From an uncultured Oceanisphaera sp. (lineage in GTDB: Bacteria > Pseudomonadota > Gammaproteobacteria > Enterobacterales > Aeromonadaceae): 64,000 nucleotides of DNA. The translations under genes were made by a program, and so were the position numbers. The notes under the pieces were generated by a model. The model saw only the letters and a list, made by a program, of their open reading frames with translations, was not told the DNA's origin and did no database searches. Positions 18,100-27,391 of the stretch are shown here, piece by piece; positions within the stretch are counted from its first letter, which is position 1; every line of letters begins with the position of its first letter. The stretch is from positions 119,681 through 183,680 of the forward strand of contig NZ_CANLZU010000004.1 in the NCBI RefSeq assembly GCF_947495715.1. The letters are read 5' to 3'.

Positions 18100-20964
18100 A
18101 TGGTTGAACATTTTTATCCCGAGAAGGATTACGGGACGCCGGCCCGGCTGTCGGAAAACCTGATCACCCTGAACATCGACGGTGTCGAGATCACGGTACC
18201 CGAAGGCACTTCGGTGATGCACGCGGCGGCCCGGGCCGACATCAATATTCCCAAGCTGTGCGCCACCGACAACATGGAAGCCTTTGGCTCCTGCCGGCTG
18301 TGCACGGTGGAAATCGAAGGGCGGCGCGGTTATCCCGCCTCCTGTACCACGCCGGTCGAGCCGGGCATGGTGGTGCGCAGCCAGACCCGGGCCCTGGCCA
18401 AACTGCGCCGCAACGTGATGGAGCTGTATATCTCCGATCACCCCCTCGACTGCCTGACCTGCCCGGCCAACGGTGACTGCGAGCTGCAGGATATGGCGGG
18501 CGCCGTGGGTCTGCGCGAAGTGCGCTACGGCTTCGACGGCGAAAATCATCTGGATGCGGTCAAGGACGAGAGCAACCCCTATTTCAGCTTCGACCCCAGC
18601 AAGTGCATCGCCTGCTCTCGTTGCGTGCGGGCCTGTGGCGAGGTGCAGGGCACCTTCGCCCTGACCATCGAAGGCCGGGGCTTCGACTCCAAGGTGTCTG
18701 CCGGCAAGAACACCAGTTTCGTCGAATCGGACTGTGTGTCCTGCGGCGCCTGTGTGCAGGCCTGCCCGACCTCGACCCTGATGGAAAAATCGGTGATCGA
18801 TCAGGGCCAGCCCGAGCACAGCGTAATTACCACCTGTGCCTACTGTGGCGTGGGCTGCTCGTTCAAGGCGGAAATGAAAGGCGACAAGGTGATCCGCATG
18901 ACCCCCTGGAAGGGCGGCAGCGCCAACCATGGTCATTCCTGCGTCAAGGGCCGCTTCGCCTTCGGCTACGCCACCCACAAGGACCGGCTGACCAAGCCGA
19001 TGATACGGGCGTCCATCGACGAACCCTGGAACGAAGTCAGCTGGGAGGAGGCCATCGACTTTGCCGCCCGCCGTTTGCGTGAGGTGCAGGAAAAGCACGG
19101 TCGCAAGAGCGTGGGCGGCATCACCTCGTCCCGCTGTACCAACGAAGAAACCTATCTGGTGCAGAAGCTGATCCGCGCGGCGCTGGGCAACAACAACACC
19201 GACACCTGCGCCCGGGTCTGCCACAGCCCCACCGGCTATGGCCTGAAGATGACCCTGGGCGAGTCGGCGGGTACCCAGGACTTCGATTCGGTGATGGAAG
19301 CCGATTGCATCATGGTCATCGGGGCCAACCCCACCGACGCCCACCCGGTGTTCGGCTCCATGATGCGCAAACGCCTGCGCGAAGGCGCCAGCCTGATCGT
19401 GGCCGACCCGCGTGAAATCGATTTGCTGGACACGCCCCATGCGGGTGAAGGCATTCATCTGCCAATCCGCCCCGGCACCAACGTGGCCCTGATCAACGCC
19501 CTGGCCCACGTCATCGTCACCGAAGGGCTGGAAGACGAAGCCTTCGTGACCGAGCGCTGCGACCCGGAAGAGTACCGCGCCTGGCGCGCCTTTGTTGCCG
19601 AGCCGCGTCATACTCCCGAGCTGATGGCGGACGTGATCGGCGTACCGGCCGAGACCATCCGTCGGGCCGCGCGCCAGTACGCCACCGCCGGCAACGGCGC
19701 CATCTATTACGGTTTGGGCGTGACCGAGCACAGCCAGGGTTCGACCATGGTCATGGGCATCGCCAATCTGGCCATGGCCACCGGCAACATCGGCCGGCCC
19801 GGAGTCGGGGTCAACCCGTTGCGGGGCCAGAACAACGTGCAGGGTTCCTGCGACATGGGCTCCTTCCCCCACGAGCTGCCGGGCTATCAGCCGGTCAACA
19901 ACGATCAGATCCGCCACCGGTTCGAGGCAACCTGGGGCGTCAGCCTGGATGCCGAGCCGGGGCTGCGCATTCCGCACATGTTCGATGCCGCCATTGCCGG
20001 CGAATTCAAGGCCATGTATGTGCAGGGGGAGGACATCGCCCAGTCGGATCCCAACACCCATCATGTGGAGGCGGCGCTGCGCTCGCTGGAGCTGCTGATC
20101 GTGCAGGATCTCTTCCTCAACGAGACCGCCAAGTTCGCCCATGTGATCCTGCCCGGCTCCACCTTTCTGGAGAAAAACGGCACCTTCACCAACGCCGAGC
20201 GCCGTATCAACCGGGTGCGCAAGGTGATGCCGCCGCTGGCGGGCAAGGAAGACTGGGAAGTGACCATGGCGCTGGCCAATGCCCTCGGCTACTCCATGCA
20301 TTACCAGCATCCTTCCGAGATCATGGATGAAATTGCCGGCCTGACGCCCTCGTTTGCCCATGTCAGCTATGACAAGCTGGAAGAGCTGGGCAGCATACAG
20401 TGGCCCTGCAACGACGAGCATCCCGACGGCATGCCCATCATGCACGGCGACAGCTTCCCCATCGGCCTGGGGCGCATGGTGGTGACCGAGTTCATTCCCA
20501 CCACCGAGAAGGTATCGGAAAGCTACCCCTTGCTGCTGACCACGGGGCGTATCCTCAGCCAGTACAACGTGGGTGCCCAGACCCGGCGCACCGACAATAA
20601 CGTCTGGCACAGCGAGGACGTGCTGGAAATCCATCCGCATGACGCCGAGTTGCGGCAGATTGCGGACGGCCAGCCGGTGACCATCGCCAGCCGCACCGGC
20701 AATACGGTGCTGAAGGCCAGGTTGAGCAAGCGCATGCAGCCGGGCGTGGTGTATACCACCTTCCACTTCCCGCACAGCGGCGCCAACGTGATCACCACCG
20801 ACAATTCCGACTGGGCCACCAACTGCCCGGAATACAAGGTAACGGCGGTGCAGGTGCTGGGCACGAACGCCAATGCGCTGTCCGACTGGCAGCAGAAGTT
20901 CTATGCCTTTACCCGCGAGCAGCTGGACTATCTTGAAACCGGTCATCAGGAGGGCAATCGGTAA
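18100..20964 (+). CDS. fdsA: NAD-dependent formate dehydrogenase, alpha subunit (molybdopterin, Cys type)
   Basis: Catalytic subunit of 954 residues. In order it has an N-terminal [2Fe-2S] domain (CATDNMEAFGSCRLCTVE), a His/Cys cluster (DHPLDCLTCPANGDC), two ferredoxin clusters (CIACSRCVRACGEVQG, CVSCGACVQACP), a [4Fe-4S] motif (CAYCGVGCSF) and the bis-MGD domain. The metal ligand is Cys374 in CARVCHSPTG, where some relatives use selenocysteine. It oxidises formate to CO2 in the cytoplasm. The usual fdsC (sulfurtransferase) and fdsD genes do not follow, because the transcript ends at a strong terminator. Confidence 0.95.
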   Translation: MVEHFYPEKDYGTPARLSENLITLNIDGVEITVPEGTSVMHAAARADINIPKLCATDNMEAFGSCRLCTVEIEGRRGYPASCTTPVEPGMVVRSQTRALAKLRRNVMELYISDHPLDCLTCPANGDCELQDMAGAVGLREVRYGFDGENHLDAVKDESNPYFSFDPSKCIACSRCVRACGEVQGTFALTIEGRGFDSKVSAGKNTSFVESDCVSCGACVQACPTSTLMEKSVIDQGQPEHSVITTCAYCGVGCSFKAEMKGDKVIRMTPWKGGSANHGHSCVKGRFAFGYATHKDRLTKPMIRASIDEPWNEVSWEEAIDFAARRLREVQEKHGRKSVGGITSSRCTNEETYLVQKLIRAALGNNNTDTCARVCHSPTGYGLKMTLGESAGTQDFDSVMEADCIMVIGANPTDAHPVFGSMMRKRLREGASLIVADPREIDLLDTPHAGEGIHLPIRPGTNVALINALAHVIVTEGLEDEAFVTERCDPEEYRAWRAFVAEPRHTPELMADVIGVPAETIRRAARQYATAGNGAIYYGLGVTEHSQGSTMVMGIANLAMATGNIGRPGVGVNPLRGQNNVQGSCDMGSFPHELPGYQPVNNDQIRHRFEATWGVSLDAEPGLRIPHMFDAAIAGEFKAMYVQGEDIAQSDPNTHHVEAALRSLELLIVQDLFLNETAKFAHVILPGSTFLEKNGTFTNAERRINRVRKVMPPLAGKEDWEVTMALANALGYSMHYQHPSEIMDEIAGLTPSFAHVSYDKLEELGSIQWPCNDEHPDGMPIMHGDSFPIGLGRMVVTEFIPTTEKVSESYPLLLTTGRILSQYNVGAQTRRTDNNVWHSEDVLEIHPHDAELRQIADGQPVTIASRTGNTVLKARLSKRMQPGVVYTTFHFPHSGANVITTDNSDWATNCPEYKVTAVQVLGTNANALSDWQQKFYAFTREQLDYLETGHQEGNR

Positions 20965-20998
20965 GTTTTCGCGTAACCCGAACGAACCTTGAAACACG

Positions 20999-21028
20999 GG
21001 GCGCCTGTCTGACAGGCGCCCTTTTTTT
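20999..21028 (+). terminator. Strong Rho-independent terminator after fdsA
   Basis: A 10-bp perfect stem GGGCGCCTGT / ACAGGCGCCC with loop CTG is followed by seven Ts. It ends the fdhA-fdsGBA transcript 34 bases past the stop. Confidence 0.92.
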
Positions 21029-21247
21029 ATGCAGTATGGATGCAGCTGCGCCAGTCTTTTATCCTCCGTTACCTCGCAGCAACTTCAGTCGGCAGGCCCG
21101 ACGAAGCCGGGCAATACAAATCACGTCGGGAGCTTCAGAAAACCGAGGGCTGCTTTATCTTTGGCGTGCGTTGATCCGCCAGCTGAAGCGGCGGCTACAA
21201 GGAGCCTCGAATACAAGGCATCGAGTATGGCCACCGATCATGGCCCA
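21029..21247. other. Intergenic stretch without recognisable gene
   Basis: This lies between two convergent terminators. Short open frames exist but have no ribosome site or recognisable product. I see no RNA gene or repeat that recurs elsewhere in the window. Confidence 0.4.
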
Positions 21248-21283
21248 TAAAAAAGCCGGTCTGGGCATACCGCCCAGACCGGC
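21248..21283 (-). terminator. Rho-independent terminator of gbcB
   Basis: A 12-bp perfect stem GCCGGTCTGGGC / GCCCAGACCGGC with a 5-base loop is followed on the minus strand by a T run (A run 21249-21254). Confidence 0.9.
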
Positions 21284-21349
21284 AAAGTGGACCGACCTTC
21301 ATTTATTCACATGCAAACTCAATAACTCAAGGTGCCCGTCAAAGCCGGG

Positions 21350-22456
21350 TCAGAACGCCACTTCCACATTGCCCTGGGGCACGCTGCAGCAGCTCAGTAC
21401 ATAACCGTCGGCGATGTCTTCATCGGTGATGCCACCGTTGTGCTCCATGGTGACCTCGCCTTTCACCACCTGCACCTTGCAGGTGCCGCAAATGCCCATG
21501 CCGCAGGCCTTGGGAATGTGCAGGCCCACCTGGGCGGCGGCGCTGTGCAGGGTTTCGCCCGGCATTATCTCTACCTGCAGATCGCTGTCCTGGAAAGACA
21601 CCGTCAGCCGGTCTTCGGTACGCTCCAGCTCCTCGGCCAGCTCGACCGCATCCCGGGCCTGCTCTTCAACGCCTTCGGCCACCTCTACCGGCGTCGCACC
21701 GAAGCTTTCCTCGTGGTAGTGCTCCATCGGGAAGCCGCTGTTCTGAAGCAGGGTGCGCACCGCCCGCATATAGGGGTTGGGGCCGCAGCAGAAGATTTCC
21801 CGCTCCATGTAGTCCGGGGCGATCAGGGCGAGCATGGAGCCGTTCAGATAACCCTTGAAGCCGCTCCAGGTTTCGCCGATGTCGGTACGCTCACAGATCA
21901 GGCTGAGGTGGATGTTGTTCAGCCGGGAGTCCATGTGCTGCAGCTCCCGGTAGAACACCAGATCCTTGGGCGTGCGGGCACTGTGCACGAAGTGGATGTC
22001 CACGTCGGCATTGGTGTCGAACCACCAGCGGGCCATGGACATCACCGGGGTGATGCCGACGCCGCCGGAGAGCAGCAGCACCTTGTCGTTGGGAAAGTCG
22101 ATGCAGTTGAAGTTGCCGACCGGACCATGCACCGCCAGCGCATCTCCTTCATTCAGGTTGTCGTGCAGCCAGTTGGAGACCTCGCCGCCGGGCACCCGTT
22201 TGACGGTAATGGAGAAGCTGTAGGGCACGGAAGGAGAAGAGGCAATGGTGTAGCTGCGCATCACCGTCTGCCCTGCGATTTCCAGCTCCAGGGTAACGAA
22301 CTGACCGGGCTTGAAGAAGAACAGCAGGGGGCTTTCTGCGGTAAAGCAGAAGGTTCTGACGTCCCAGGTTTCCTGTATGACCCGGACACATCGTACCGGA
22401 TGGCGCCCGTTGCTCCACGTCTGGGTATTGATGGGTGAGATAAAATCCTGATTCAT
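21350..22456 (-). CDS. gbcB: Glycine betaine monooxygenase reductase subunit
   Basis: Reductase of 368 residues that passes NAD(P)H electrons to GbcA. It has an FAD domain with RSYTIASSP (about 70-80), a NAD-binding domain with LLLSGGVGITPVMSMA and FCCGPNPYM, then a C-terminal plant-type ferredoxin with [2Fe-2S] ligands in CGMGICGTCKV and a later Cys in LSCCSVPQG. The domain order FAD-NAD-ferredoxin matches GbcB. It is transcribed divergently from gbcA across a 298-base gap. Confidence 0.94.
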   Translation of the reverse strand: MNQDFISPINTQTWSNGRHPVRCVRVIQETWDVRTFCFTAESPLLFFFKPGQFVTLELEIAGQTVMRSYTIASSPSVPYSFSITVKRVPGGEVSNWLHDNLNEGDALAVHGPVGNFNCIDFPNDKVLLLSGGVGITPVMSMARWWFDTNADVDIHFVHSARTPKDLVFYRELQHMDSRLNNIHLSLICERTDIGETWSGFKGYLNGSMLALIAPDYMEREIFCCGPNPYMRAVRTLLQNSGFPMEHYHEESFGATPVEVAEGVEEQARDAVELAEELERTEDRLTVSFQDSDLQVEIMPGETLHSAAAQVGLHIPKACGMGICGTCKVQVVKGEVTMEHNGGITDEDIADGYVLSCCSVPQGNVEVAF

Positions 22457-22754
22457 CGCCGTTCTCCGTCTGGGCTAGGGAGCCAATTTCTGATTGTCCT
22501 TAATAACGGCATTCTTGTGCACTTTGGCCGTTGGCGGTTGCTCAAAAACGACATGCAGTTATCTGCCAGCCCCGCTTTTGATCATGAGCAGGTATCTATT
22601 GGACGGGGCGGGAGAGGGGAGGTCGGAAATCATCTGCAGACGGGTCGTTTTCAGACAACCGGCTCGGCATGACCTTGGTGACAATGAGGTCAAGGTTCCG
22701 GCTCTGGTGGCAGGGACACACGGCTCAATCTCAACAGCAAAGGAAGCAGCACAC
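22457..22754. promoter_or_regulatory. Divergent gbcB/gbcA control region
   Basis: This 298-base gap must contain promoters for both glycine betaine monooxygenase genes. It is the expected binding place for a GbdR-type AraC activator, two genes for which are in this window. I could not define a site by eye. Open reading from 22494 runs in frame into gbcA but has no family match and is treated as leader. Confidence 0.45.
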
Positions 22755-24041
22755 ATGGAGCAGATCAACACCGCATTGTTAGGCACAGCCCCCGGCCTGG
22801 GTGATGCAGTGCAGATGTTGCAGCAGCGTCGTCCCGGCTATTCACTCCCGCAGGCGTTTTACAATAGTCCCGACGTCTTTGCTGCCGACATGGAGCAGAT
22901 CTACGGCAAGGAATGGCTCTATGTCGGCCTGACCTGCGAGATCCCCAAGGAAGGTAATTTCATCACCCTGGAGGTGGGTAACAATCCCATTACCATAGTG
23001 CGCAACAAGCAGGGGGTTCAGGCGTTTCACAATGTCTGCCGCCACCGGGGTTCCCGTCTCTGTACCTCGAAGAAAGGCAAGGTCGCCAAGCTGGTCTGCC
23101 CTTACCACCAGTGGACCTACGAACTGGATGGCAAGCTGCTGTATGCCGGCAATGACATGGGCGAGAACTTCAACAAGGCCGAGTTTCCGCTGAAGCAGGT
23201 GCACACCAAAACCGCGGGTGGTTATATCTTCATCAGCCTGGCCGACAACCCGCCCGAGATAGATGACTTTCTGGCGGAGCTGGAGCGTTACCTCGAACCC
23301 TACGATCTGGAAAATGCCAAGGTGGCGGTACAGTCCGAAATCGTCGAGGACGCCAACTGGAAGCTGGTGCTCGAGAACAACCGCGAGTGTTACCACTGCA
23401 ACGGCTCTCATCCCGAGTTGCTCAATACCCTGCTGGAATTTGACGACACCACGGATCCTCGTGCCACCGACGCCTTCAAGGCCCATGTGGCGCGTATGGG
23501 CGAGCAGTGGGATGCGGAGAAGATTCCCCATCACCATGTGTCGTTCGGACTGCGCAACCGCATGGTGCGCATGCCGCTGGCCGAAGGCAAGGTGGCCATG
23601 ACCATAGACGGCAGCCATGCCTGCGAGAAGACCCTGGGTCGGGTCAAGAACCGGGAGCTGGGCTCGCTGCGTATTCTGCACCTGCCCAATTCCTGGAACC
23701 ATGGCCAGAGCGATCATCTGGTCACCTTTCAGGTGGTGCCTCTTGGCCCGCAAAAGACCAAGGTGATCACCAAGTGGGTGGTGCACAAGGATGCGGTGGA
23801 AGGCGTCGACTACGACGTCGAAAAACTGCGCCGGGTATGGGATGCCACCAATGCCCAGGACAGAACCCTGGCCGAAGAAAACCAGCGGGGCATCAACTCC
23901 ATGGCCTACGAGCCCGGCCCTTATTCGGCGACCTATGAATTCGGGGTGGTGAACTTCGTCGACTGGTATGCGGATACCTTTATCGGCCACGCCACCGGTC
24001 ACGCCGGCAGTCAGACCCTGGCCGTCGAGTTGTCCGAGTAA
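22755..24041 (+). CDS. gbcA: Glycine betaine monooxygenase, Rieske oxygenase subunit
   Basis: Terminal oxygenase that demethylates glycine betaine to dimethylglycine plus formaldehyde, 428 residues. The Rieske [2Fe-2S] ligands are in CRHRGSRLC and CPYHQWTYELDG (about 95-120). The mononuclear iron site is in NNRECYHCNGSHPEL (about 210-225). I chose ATG 22755 (AGGA ten bases upstream), which gives the opening MEQINTALLGTAPGLGD and normal family length. With gbcB it forms the entry reaction to betaine catabolism. Confidence 0.94.
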   Translation: MEQINTALLGTAPGLGDAVQMLQQRRPGYSLPQAFYNSPDVFAADMEQIYGKEWLYVGLTCEIPKEGNFITLEVGNNPITIVRNKQGVQAFHNVCRHRGSRLCTSKKGKVAKLVCPYHQWTYELDGKLLYAGNDMGENFNKAEFPLKQVHTKTAGGYIFISLADNPPEIDDFLAELERYLEPYDLENAKVAVQSEIVEDANWKLVLENNRECYHCNGSHPELLNTLLEFDDTTDPRATDAFKAHVARMGEQWDAEKIPHHHVSFGLRNRMVRMPLAEGKVAMTIDGSHACEKTLGRVKNRELGSLRILHLPNSWNHGQSDHLVTFQVVPLGPQKTKVITKWVVHKDAVEGVDYDVEKLRRVWDATNAQDRTLAEENQRGINSMAYEPGPYSATYEFGVVNFVDWYADTFIGHATGHAGSQTLAVELSE

Positions 24042-24058
24042 GGCTGACTCAAAGGGGG

Positions 24059-24085
24059 GGGGGAGCCATCGGCTCCCCCTTGTCA
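24059..24085 (+). terminator. Probable terminator after gbcA
   Basis: GGGGGAGCC and GGCTCCCCC form a 9-bp stem with loop ATC, 18 bases past the stop. The following T tract is weak (TTGTCATTT). Confidence 0.55.
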
Positions 24086-24412
24086 TTTCTGCGCTTTTTC
24101 CGTGGTCATTCCCGTGTAACCCGCTTCCACCCGGCAATAGTACGCTGCCAGTGATGCCTTAATCAGACAAGCCATTCCGGGCATGACGCAATTAAACCGT
24201 ATTTCCCCGTTTTTTTGTCGCTATCGCGATGATGAGATATTCACGCAGCTATAGCATGGATATACACCGCAGCCGAGACGGAAGATGGTCCTGAAAGTGC
24301 CTCTGCTTTCTTATGATCATTACCGTTTGCGAGTTGAAAATGGATTTGCATCGTCTGTGTTCGCTATCGAGCGCATTCGTCTCACGCAGCACCACCAAGG
24401 GAAGGTAACCAA
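24086..24412. other. Leader region of the TRAP transporter operon
   Basis: Non-coding gap of about 330 bases that must carry the promoter of the TRAP operon. I see no gene, RNA gene or repeat in it. GGGAAGGTAACCAAG just before 24413 supplies the ribosome site of the first gene. Confidence 0.4.
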
Positions 24413-25420
24413 GTGAAAACCATCAAACGTAATGTTAAAACCTTGCTGGCTTCCGCCATCACTGCCGCCTGTCTGTTCAGTACCAGTGCCCAGGCTCTTA
24501 CCCTGAAACTGGCAACCGACTCCGGTACTCAGGGCTCGCCGGCCGGCGACGCCCTGAAAAAATGGGGCGAGCTGATCGAGCAGAAATCCGGCGGCGACAT
24601 CGAAGCCCGCGTCTACTACCAGAATGAACTGGGCGGTCAGCAGGAGGTATTTGATCTGCATGTGGCCGGCGACGTGGACGTGATGCTGAACTGGCCGATG
24701 ACCTCTTACGACAAGCGGATTGGCGTGATTTACACCCCCTACATGACCCTGTCCTGGGATGAAGCGCTCAAGGCCTACAGCCCGGGCGGCTGGGTCAACA
24801 ACATGCTGGGCGGTGTTTACCAGGATATCGGCCTGAAGTTCTTCGGACCCTGGCCGGAAGGGTTCAACGGCGTGGGGTCGCGCGGCAAGTATGCGTTGAA
24901 TATCGCCGACGCAGACGGTCTCAAGGTGCGCACCATGACCGTGTTTCCGGCACCCCAGACCATGCAGGCGCTGGGTTACCAGACCGCCGCCATCGACTGG
25001 GGCGAAGTCTATACCGCGCTGCAGACCGGCGTCGTCGATGGTGAGGCCGGCAATGTGATCTACTGGGACTACGAGTACTTCCGTGACTCCCTCGACTATT
25101 TCGTGCAGACCAAACACTTTTTCATGACCGGTATACTGTCGATGAATCAGGAGGTCTGGGAAAGCATGACCGAAGCGCAGCAGAAGGTGGTCAGCGAAGC
25201 GGCCATCGAGATCATGAACGAGCAGTTCAAGGCCGCCAGGGAGCAGGATGAGCACTACATCAAAAAAGCCCAGGAAGCCGGCATGAAGTATTTCGAGCCG
25301 AGTACCGAGCAGCTGCGCGAATTTGCCAAGGCGGCCCGCGAGCAGGTCTGGCCCATGATGGACAAGGAGATCGGTTCCGAGATCATGGACACCATTCGCA
25401 GCAACGCCTCTCCGCTCTAA
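24413..25420 (+). CDS. TRAP transporter periplasmic substrate-binding protein (DctP-type)
   Basis: The protein has 335 residues with a clear Sec signal peptide (residues 1-28, charged MKTIKR then a hydrophobic core, cleavage after SAQA). The DctP fold follows: LKLATDSGTQGSPAGDALKK, YYQNELGGQQEVFDLHVAGD, and the ligand-binding region around LKVRTMTVFPAPQTMQALGY (about 165-185). It is the first gene of a P-Q-M operon. TRAP carriers usually import carboxylates. Position next to gbcA suggests a betaine-related or hydroxyacid substrate (inference). Confidence 0.93.
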   Translation: MKTIKRNVKTLLASAITAACLFSTSAQALTLKLATDSGTQGSPAGDALKKWGELIEQKSGGDIEARVYYQNELGGQQEVFDLHVAGDVDVMLNWPMTSYDKRIGVIYTPYMTLSWDEALKAYSPGGWVNNMLGGVYQDIGLKFFGPWPEGFNGVGSRGKYALNIADADGLKVRTMTVFPAPQTMQALGYQTAAIDWGEVYTALQTGVVDGEAGNVIYWDYEYFRDSLDYFVQTKHFFMTGILSMNQEVWESMTEAQQKVVSEAAIEIMNEQFKAAREQDEHYIKKAQEAGMKYFEPSTEQLREFAKAAREQVWPMMDKEIGSEIMDTIRSNASPL

Positions 25421-25489
25421 GCGGACAGGCATATCGTTTCAACATGACCGGCCCGCATTGCGGGCCGGTCTGCTCAGAGGCTGAAAAAG

Positions 25490-26023
25490 ATGATCGGTAG
25501 AGTCTTTTACACGCTGGATCGCCGTATCGGGTGGTTACTGGAAGCGGCCGCTTTCATGTCCAGTATGCTGGTGGTCGGGCTGATGCTGTTTCTGGTACTG
25601 GCGCGCTATGTGTTTGGCTGGTCCATCGTCGGACTGCTGGAGCTGATCATGCTGTTCGGGATGTGGCTCTACATGCTCGGCGCGCTGATCGCCAGCCGTC
25701 ACAACGAGCACCTTGTCGTGGATTTCGTCGAGCTGCAGATTTCGGATCATCGACTCAAGTTGATGCACAAGGCGCTGGTCTCTCTGATCACCTTCGTGAT
25801 TTGTCTGTTCTTTGTGGTGCTGGCGTACCGCATGCTGGCCTGGGGGCTGAAACGTCCGCAGTCGACTCCCGGCATGGGGATACCGCTCTGGCTGCCACAG
25901 GCTTCGATCATGCTGGCGGCCGTGGGCTGTAGCTGTTATTCGCTGCGTGATCTGCTCTGTGCCGTTACCGGCATTGTGCATTCGGGGTCCGGCGCCCGGC
26001 AGCTCAAGGAAGGGGAGTACTGA
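25490..26023 (+). CDS. TRAP transporter small membrane subunit (DctQ-type)
   Basis: The protein has 177 residues with four predicted membrane segments (about 18-40, 47-67, 90-112 and 130-150). It carries the DctQ-type RYVFGWSIVGLLELIMLFGMW region. It lies between the binding-protein and large-subunit genes and its stop is one base from the next start. It forms the membrane complex with the large subunit. Confidence 0.9.
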   Translation: MIGRVFYTLDRRIGWLLEAAAFMSSMLVVGLMLFLVLARYVFGWSIVGLLELIMLFGMWLYMLGALIASRHNEHLVVDFVELQISDHRLKLMHKALVSLITFVICLFFVVLAYRMLAWGLKRPQSTPGMGIPLWLPQASIMLAAVGCSCYSLRDLLCAVTGIVHSGSGARQLKEGEY

Positions 26024-26024
26024 C

Positions 26025-27323
26025 ATGGAAGGTTTTATGGCTATCGGGCTACTGTTGCTGCTGATGATCGTCGGCGTACCAGTGGCCTGGTCGTTTGCCG
26101 GCGTGCTGGCATACCTGGTTTACATTTATGATGCCAACCTGAATACGCTGATGTTGCAGGGCTACCGCTCGGTGGACTCGGTGATTCTGATTGCTCTGCC
26201 GCTGTTCGTGCTTACCGGCTACCTGATGCAAAGCGGCGGCATTGCCCGTCGACTGGTCGACTTCATCGAGGTGATGATCGGCAAGCGCCGTGGCGGTATG
26301 GGGGCGTCGATGATCATGGCCTCGGGCATCTTCGGTGCCATCGCCGGTACGGCTACCGCCGCCGTCGCGTCTATCGGCACCATCATGATCGATCCGCTGG
26401 AAAAACGCGGCTACCCGCGCAGTTACTCGGCGGCGCTGCTCGGGATCTCGTCGTTGCTCGGCATCCTTATCCCGCCGTCGATTACCATGATCCTGTTCGC
26501 GGTGGTCACACGCCAGTCGGTCGCCGCCTGTTTTGCCGCCTCGGTGGGGCCCGCCATTCTGCTTATTCTGGGGTTGATCGCCATCAATCGTTTCGGCGCC
26601 GGGCGCTTCTTTCACGAGCTGAGCAGTGCGGCCGGCGATGGTCTCGACCAACTGCCGGGCAAGGGCAGGGCGGCGATCAAGGCATTTCCGGCCCTGTCGC
26701 TGCCGATCATCATTCTCGGCGGCATTTACGGCGGCGTGTTCACACCAACCGAAGCGGCGGCGGTGGCCGCCTTCTCGGCGATGTTGATCGGCTTCTTCAT
26801 CTACCGTGACCTGAATTTCAGAAGCTTCGCCCGCAGTGTGGTGGCGGCGGCGGAAACCACCGGCACCGTGATCCTGATCCTGCTGTTCAGTTTCATGATT
26901 GGCCGTATTCTGGCGTCGGAGCGGATTCCGCAGGACCTGACCGTGCTGGTCAGCACCCTGATCGAGAATCCCCTGCTGATCCTGATTGCGGTGAATCTGT
27001 TTCTGATCCTCGCCGGCATGATCATGGACGACGTGTCGGTCACCGTGGTGGTGGCGCCGCTGTTTCTGCCATTGATGGTGGATACCGGCATTCATCCGGT
27101 ACATTTTGCCTCAATCGTGGCCTGCTCGGTGGTGATTGGCGCGAACAGCCCGCCGGTGGCGCCGATTCTGTATATGGCGTGCCGCATTGGCAAGGTGTCG
27201 ATTCACAAAACGGTCAAGCCCGCCCTCGCGCTGATGGCGTTTGTTGCCCTGCCGGTGATGATCATCACGACCTTTGTGCCGGAAGTATCGCTGTTTCTGC
27301 CGCGGCTGCTAGGCTTCGTCTGA
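26025..27323 (+). CDS. TRAP transporter large membrane subunit (DctM-type)
   Basis: Sodium-coupled permease subunit of about 432 residues with a dozen hydrophobic spans. Family motifs: VALPLFVLTGYLMQ-like LIALPLFVLTGYLMQSGG (about 65-80), ASGIFGAIAGTATAAVASIG (about 100-120), LGILIPPSITMILFAVVT and GGIYGGVFTPTEAAAVA (about 230-245). ATG 26025 follows the small-subunit stop by one base with GGGGAG upstream; the open frame extends farther 5' only as overlap. A strong terminator follows. Confidence 0.93.
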   Translation: MEGFMAIGLLLLLMIVGVPVAWSFAGVLAYLVYIYDANLNTLMLQGYRSVDSVILIALPLFVLTGYLMQSGGIARRLVDFIEVMIGKRRGGMGASMIMASGIFGAIAGTATAAVASIGTIMIDPLEKRGYPRSYSAALLGISSLLGILIPPSITMILFAVVTRQSVAACFAASVGPAILLILGLIAINRFGAGRFFHELSSAAGDGLDQLPGKGRAAIKAFPALSLPIIILGGIYGGVFTPTEAAAVAAFSAMLIGFFIYRDLNFRSFARSVVAAAETTGTVILILLFSFMIGRILASERIPQDLTVLVSTLIENPLLILIAVNLFLILAGMIMDDVSVTVVVAPLFLPLMVDTGIHPVHFASIVACSVVIGANSPPVAPILYMACRIGKVSIHKTVKPALALMAFVALPVMIITTFVPEVSLFLPRLLGFV

Positions 27324-27352
27324 GCTCTATTTATGGTGGAGTCGTCATTTCT

Positions 27353-27376
27353 GGGGCGCCGAAGGCGCCCCTTTTT
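27353..27376 (+). terminator. Rho-independent terminator of the TRAP operon
   Basis: An 8-bp perfect stem GGGGCGCC / GGCGCCCC with loop GAA is followed by TTTTTA. It lies 15 bases before the MITE-like element. Confidence 0.9.
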
Positions 27377-27391
27377 ATACTTGCAATGTGA

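Noticed and set aside
16420..20997. Very long open frame on the minus strand opposite the formate dehydrogenase genes
   Set aside because: It mirrors high-GC codons of fdsB and fdsA, which have complete family motifs; the minus-strand translation is His/Gly/Gln-rich without any recognisable domain.
22494..22754. 87-codon 5' extension of gbcA
   Set aside because: The extension has no Rieske-family similarity and covers the divergent promoter region; ATG 22755 fits the family start with a ribosome site.
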